Assembly (NCBI RefSeq): GCF_900119365.1
Contig: NZ_FPJO01000016.1
Span: forward strand, 1-64,000
DNA: 64,000 bases
Reading direction: 5' to 3'
Source of the DNA: Streptomyces atratus
GTDB taxonomy: Bacteria; Actinomycetota; Actinomycetes; Streptomycetales; Streptomycetaceae
Part shown: positions 61,120 through 64,000 of the stretch, piece by piece
Numbering within the stretch: position 1 is the stretch's first letter
How the letters are laid out: each line of letters opens with the position of its first letter
Position numbers and translations under genes: made by a program
The notes under the pieces: model-generated
The model's database searches: none
Told to the model about the DNA's origin: nothing
What the model saw: only the letters and a program-made list of their open reading frames with translations

Positions 61120-61511
61120 CCGACGCCCGGCAGTCCTGGAACCAGGAGTCCCCGGAGCCCGGGGCGTATCCGGAGTACCACCCGGGAAGTGCTCGCCCCG
61201 AACTCAACCGGCCCGTCCACGAGCGCTATCCGCAGCTCCGTGCCACCAGCGGCTACGGCGACCCCCGGGTCCGCCACACCGGCCCCGGCCCGGGGGCGGG
61301 CACCGACCAGGAGCCCGAGCGGTCCTCGAAGCTGACGGCCCGCCTGGCCCTCGCCATGACGGCGGTCGTCGGACAGCTCTGGGGTCTGACCGTCGTCATC
61401 GACGCATGGATGGAGGGTCACACCGGCACGGCCTGGTGGGGTGCCGGCTTCCTCTGCCTGTCGTTCCTCGTCGTCCTCGGGCTGTGGCTGATCGACCCGA
61501 AGGATCGCTGA
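61116..61511 (+). CDS. Small two-helix membrane protein of the Mo-oxidoreductase operon
   Basis: A 131-aa protein, last gene of the coupled operon. The first 70 residues are Pro/Arg-rich and cytoplasmic. Two helices follow (about 72-92 and 103-125), the second ending L-W-L-I-D-P-K-D-R. It may anchor or assemble the complex. No family is recognised. Confidence 0.7.
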   Translation: MTDARQSWNQESPEPGAYPEYHPGSARPELNRPVHERYPQLRATSGYGDPRVRHTGPGPGAGTDQEPERSSKLTARLALAMTAVVGQLWGLTVVIDAWMEGHTGTAWWGAGFLCLSFLVVLGLWLIDPKDR

Positions 61512-61532
61512 CCATCGCCGTACCCTTGACGT

Positions 61533-61742
61533 ATGAGCACCGCCCCCGCCCCCGGCCCGCGCGATTCGAAGCCCTCCCAGTCGGAGCGGCCGAAACCGAA
61601 ACCGGCTCTGATCTTCGACGATCCGCTGGACCAGCAGTCCTCGGACGATACGGACCGAGGGTGGGGCGAGCGGGCCCCGGCCGGTGGCAGCGCCGCCGAT
61701 CTGGCGCGCTTCCTCGATGAGAAGCCGCCCCACCACATCTGA
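61533..61742 (+). CDS. Small acidic hypothetical protein
   Basis: A 69-aa Pro/Ser/Asp-rich protein ending F-L-D-E-K-P-P-H-H-I. It has a protein-like C-terminal half (A-A-D-L-A-R-F-L-D-E) and probably belongs to a small actinomycete family that follows such operons. Spacing of 21 bases from the previous gene suggests co-transcription. Confidence 0.55.
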   Translation: MSTAPAPGPRDSKPSQSERPKPKPALIFDDPLDQQSSDDTDRGWGERAPAGGSAADLARFLDEKPPHHI

Positions 61743-61801
61743 TCCCCCTGCTCCGTGGTGGTCCGGCGGTGGTGCCGCCGGTTCCTGAGCCGCGCGTTGC
61801 G

Positions 61802-61972
61802 CTACTGGTCGTGACCTCGGCCGGGGTCCTGGCCGGGGGTCTCGCCCGCCGGACCGCCGGGCTGCGAGACGAGGGCGTCGCGGATCTCCTTCAGCACCTC
61901 CAGCTCGCTCACCTCCAGCGTCTCCTGCACCGCTTTGAACCCTTCCAGCAGACTGACCTTCTTCTCGCTCAC
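61802..61972 (-). pseudogene. mscL: mscL with the whole channel region deleted in frame
   Basis: A 56-codon frame. Residues 1-14 (V-S-E-K-K-V-S-L-L-E-G-F-K-A) equal the cytoplasmic start of Streptomyces MscL. Residues 15-35 (V-Q-E-T-L-E-V-S-E-L-E-V-L-K-E-I-R-D-A-L-V) equal its C-terminal helix, while the two membrane helices and periplasmic loop, about 100 residues, are missing. The join is in frame. AAGGAAGG precedes the GTG at 61972. The product cannot form a mechanosensitive channel; if expressed it would be a short soluble helix. The gene order (mscL, SAF protein, MTA phosphorylase, fmdB) is that expected for the normal locus. Confidence 0.75.
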
Positions 61973-62095
61973 GGATGAGCCTTCCTTCGCGTGTGCCATA
62001 GGCGGAGCAAACTCCTCCGCAACTTACGGCAGTACGCCTGAAAACCACACAATCCGAGGGTTTGTCCAGGTGACTTGACCGATCATCCGTGCGAA

Positions 62096-62812
62096 TCAGC
62101 ACAGGGTCACCGCCAGTTGGGACGAGATGCCCGCACCGGCCAGTGCGGTGGCCGTGTCCCGGGGGACGGAGAGCACGATCAGCGCTCCGTCCTGGGCGGA
62201 ACCCTCTGCCGGGCCCTGCGGCACCTCCGCCACCCGCGCGCCCCTCGCCAGCACCCGGGCCTGGGCTCCGGCCCCGGTTCCGGTGCCGCCCTCCCCGGTG
62301 GCGATCACGTCGACGCGGTCACCCGGCCGCAATAAACGAACCGCCCCCGCATCCGCGATCCGGACCGGAGCGGACACCGGCCGAGCCGTTCGCCGGGCCT
62401 GCGACGGCGCCGGGCCGGCCTCACCCCCGGCCCCCGCCCCGTACGCGGCGCCACCGCCCGTGCCCGCGCCGCCACCGCCCAGCCCCGTGGCGGCGAGCGC
62501 GGCAGCCGTCAGGGCCAGTCCGGCGGCCAGGGCACGGCGCTGCCGCCACAACGCCCGCCGCAACCGGCACCCACCGCCCCCGCGCACCCGCAAGGGTTCG
62601 AACGCGGGCACCCCACAGGGCGGAGGCGCCGGTGACGCAGACGGCAATGGCGAGAACGGGGACGAAGGCGAGGACGACGGCGAGAACGGGGACGAGGACG
62701 AAGAAAACGTGGATGACGCGGACGAGGACGAAGAAAACGTGGATGACACCGACGACACGGACGACGGGAACACGGTCGACACCACCTGACATGAGGAGTT
62801 CCGGACGAACAC
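62096..62812 (-). CDS. SAF/CpaB-like exported protein
   Basis: A protein of up to 238 aa. After a basic stretch (L-R-R-A-L-W-R-Q-R-R) there is one hydrophobic helix (A-L-A-A-G-L-A-L-T-A-A-A-L-A-A). Then follows an SAF-type domain with V-R-I-A-D-A-G-A-V-R-L-L-R-P-G-D-R-V-D-V-I-A-T, as in RcpC/CpaB of Flp pilus systems. No other pilus gene is nearby, so the role is unclear. The first 55 residues are a Ser/Pro/Phe repeat encoded by tandem DNA repeats; a later start is possible. Confidence 0.78.
   Translation of the reverse strand: MFVRNSSCQVVSTVFPSSVSSVSSTFSSSSSASSTFSSSSSPFSPSSSPSSPFSPLPSASPAPPPCGVPAFEPLRVRGGGGCRLRRALWRQRRALAAGLALTAAALAATGLGGGGAGTGGGAAYGAGAGGEAGPAPSQARRTARPVSAPVRIADAGAVRLLRPGDRVDVIATGEGGTGTGAGAQARVLARGARVAEVPQGPAEGSAQDGALIVLSVPRDTATALAGAGISSQLAVTLC
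62691..62747. repeat. Two 27-bp tandem repeats in the N-terminal coding region
   Basis: GACGAGGACGAAGAAAACGT plus GGATGAC occurs at 62691-62717 and again at 62721-62747, a 30-base period. On the minus strand it encodes the S-S-T-F-S-S-S-S-S repeats. A shorter related unit lies just to the left (62650-62690). Confidence 0.7.
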
Positions 62813-62919
62813 CCCTCACGATCCACCGTCCGCGAGATCCCCGCCGAAGCCTGTGGACGGCCATGGCGTTGTGGACAACTCCGTCACCCACACACGCCAC
62901 AACCATCCCGGCGCACGCG

Positions 62920-63753
62920 CTAAGGCAGCTCGATCCCCGTCTCCAGACCGTCCAGCGCATGCGAGCACGGGCAGTCCCGGTCCGCCTCCGCCGGCAGTGC
63001 GGCCACCACGTCGAAGAGCACCGAGCGCAGCCGGTCCACATTGGCCGCGAACACCTTCAGCACCTCCCCGTGCGAGACGCCCTCGCCGGCCTCCGCGCCC
63101 GCGTCCAGGTCCGTCACCAGGGTCGTCGTCGTGTAGCAGAGGCCCAGTTCGCGGGCGAGGACGGCCTCCGGGTGACCGGTCATCCCGACCACCGACCACC
63201 CCATGGCCGCATGCCAGCGCGACTCCGCCCGGGTCGAGAAGCGCGGCCCCTCGACGACCACCAGCGTCCCGCCGTCCACCGGATCCCAGCTCTTCGCCCG
63301 CGCCGCAGCCAGCGCGGCCCGGCGCCCCGCGGGGCAGTACGGATCGGCGAAGCCCAGATGCAGGACGTTCGGCTCCGCCCCGTCGGCCCGGACCTCCCCG
63401 TCGTAGTACGTCTGCGTCCGGGCCTTGGTGCGGTCCACCAGCTGGTCGGGCACGAGCAGGGTGCCCGGCCCGTACTCCGGGCGCAGGCCGCCCACCGCGC
63501 ACGGGCCGAGCACCTGGCGTACGCCGACGGAGCGCAGCGCCCACATGTTGGCCCGGTAGTTGATGCGGTGCGGCGGCAGGTGGTGGCCGCGTCCGTGGCG
63601 GGGGAGGAAGGCGACCCGGCGGCCGCCGACCTCGCCGAGGAAGAGGGAGTCGCTCGGCCGTCCGTACGGGGTGTCCACGCGCACCTCCGTGACGTCCTCC
63701 AGGAAGGAGTACAAGCCCGAGCCGCCGATGACACCGATCTCTGCGTTCACCAT
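62920..63753 (-). CDS. mtnP: S-methyl-5'-thioadenosine phosphorylase
   Basis: A 277-aa purine-nucleoside phosphorylase family enzyme that cleaves MTA to adenine and 5-methylthioribose-1-phosphate in methionine salvage. I-G-V-I-G-G-S-G-L-Y-S opens the fold. R-H-G-R-G-H-H-L-P-P-H-R-I-N-Y-R-A-N near residue 54 is the phosphate and substrate region. V-V-G-M-T-G-H-P-E near 189 is the purine loop (the His is a variant of the usual sequence). Y-T-T-T-T-L-V-T-D-L-D-A-G follows. Length and position beside fmdB match the common Streptomyces order. Confidence 0.9.
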   Translation of the reverse strand: MVNAEIGVIGGSGLYSFLEDVTEVRVDTPYGRPSDSLFLGEVGGRRVAFLPRHGRGHHLPPHRINYRANMWALRSVGVRQVLGPCAVGGLRPEYGPGTLLVPDQLVDRTKARTQTYYDGEVRADGAEPNVLHLGFADPYCPAGRRAALAAARAKSWDPVDGGTLVVVEGPRFSTRAESRWHAAMGWSVVGMTGHPEAVLARELGLCYTTTTLVTDLDAGAEAGEGVSHGEVLKVFAANVDRLRSVLFDVVAALPAEADRDCPCSHALDGLETGIELP

Positions 63754-63781
63754 GCGATCACAGTAGCGGCGCGGGAAAACG

Positions 63782-63818
63782 CCGGGAGCCCCGCCGAACG
63801 GATCGACGGGGCTCCCGG
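63782..63818 (-). terminator. Terminator after fmdB
   Basis: CCGGGAGCCCCG (63782-63793) pairs perfectly with CGGGGCTCCCGG (63807-63818), between fmdB and mtnP on the minus strand. Confidence 0.7.
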
Positions 63819-63842
63819 TGGAAGCGCGGTGCGGTGTGCGAC

Positions 63843-64000
63843 TCAGGCGGCCGACGTGCCGCTCTTCGAGGCCGACGTGCCGCTCTTCGAGGAAGACGGG
63901 GCGGAGGCCGAGGAAGAGGACGCGGACGACTTCGAGTCGGATCCCGTCGAAGCCGACGTCGAGGACCCGGACGACGAGGAGTCGGACGACGAAGCGGAAC
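63843..64000 (-). CDS. FmdB-family zinc ribbon protein, C-terminal tail (cut by window end)
   Basis: The minus strand reads about 51 codons of Ser/Ala/Thr/Lys-rich sequence ending S-K-S-G-T-S-A-A before a TGA. Two copies of S-K-S-G-T-S-A are visible. Streptomyces FmdB-type regulatory proteins have a short zinc ribbon followed by exactly such a Ser-rich tail and sit beside mtnP. The zinc ribbon itself lies outside the window. Confidence 0.7.
   Translation of the reverse strand, partial: SASSSDSSSSGSSTSASTGSDSKSSASSSSASAPSSSKSGTSASKSGTSAA

Noticed and set aside
1..64000. CRISPR array
   Set aside because: No regularly spaced short repeats were seen, and no cas genes.

Overview
The window is high-GC actinobacterial DNA, almost certainly from a Streptomyces chromosome. 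The evidence is third-position GC codon bias, a HrdD-type sigma factor, DUF6227, a Ser-tailed FmdB protein, an LAETG-anchored protease and AICE-type integrase remnants. All calls come from reading the sequence; no database search was run.

Left part (1-5 kb): the tail and guide-like right end of an IS200/IS605 element, then a minus-strand run of ECF sigma factor, two small Met/His/Asp-rich membrane proteins, a DUF5134 protein and a PepSY membrane protein. Repeated M-D-H-M motifs suggest copper handling.

Accessory island (5.2-33 kb): built around one intact tRNA-Arg(CCT) gene (8686-8758, minus). Two further copies of the tRNA 3' end (5289, 7307), each with its own hairpin, mark successive integrations. 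They bracket a secreted beta-helix protein, a decayed tyrosine integrase and an antitoxin with a frameshifted VapC. Right of the tRNA come a DDE transposase with an overlapping tyrosine-recombinase-like gene, regulators with a perfect 16-bp palindrome, and a CxxC protein plus GNAT. Next is an fxs-like RiPP locus: membrane-anchored NB-ARC/TPR protein, a 64-aa precursor ending in W-T-W-P-L, a radical SAM/SPASM maturase and a GNAT. After that comes a complete SspABCD-SspE DNA phosphorothioation defence system with SspE divergent. A second, decayed copy of the tRNA upstream flank, transposase, CxxC gene and GNAT tail lies at 31.8-32.8 kb, so the RiPP and Ssp block sits between duplicated modules.

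Core part (33-64 kb): a HelD/UvrD-like helicase, EcsC-family protein, sortase-anchored trypsin, TlpA-like thioredoxin, acyl-CoA synthetase, M6 protease, TetR, MFS exporter, MarR next to a DODA dioxygenase, a questin-oxidase-like protein, GNAT, hrdD, a WYL regulator with a divergent MFS, DUF6227, P1 peptidase and LtrA. It then has a five-gene operon for a quinol-linked molybdopterin oxidoreductase (cytochrome b, Mo-bisPGD subunit, 4Fe-4S subunit, Tat-type Rieske protein, small membrane protein). The window closes with a collapsed mscL, a SAF/CpaB-like protein, MTA phosphorylase and the tail of fmdB.

The most notable points are the fxs-like locus with a non-canonical W-T-W core beside an Ssp defence system, and an mscL reduced in frame to its two cytoplasmic ends.
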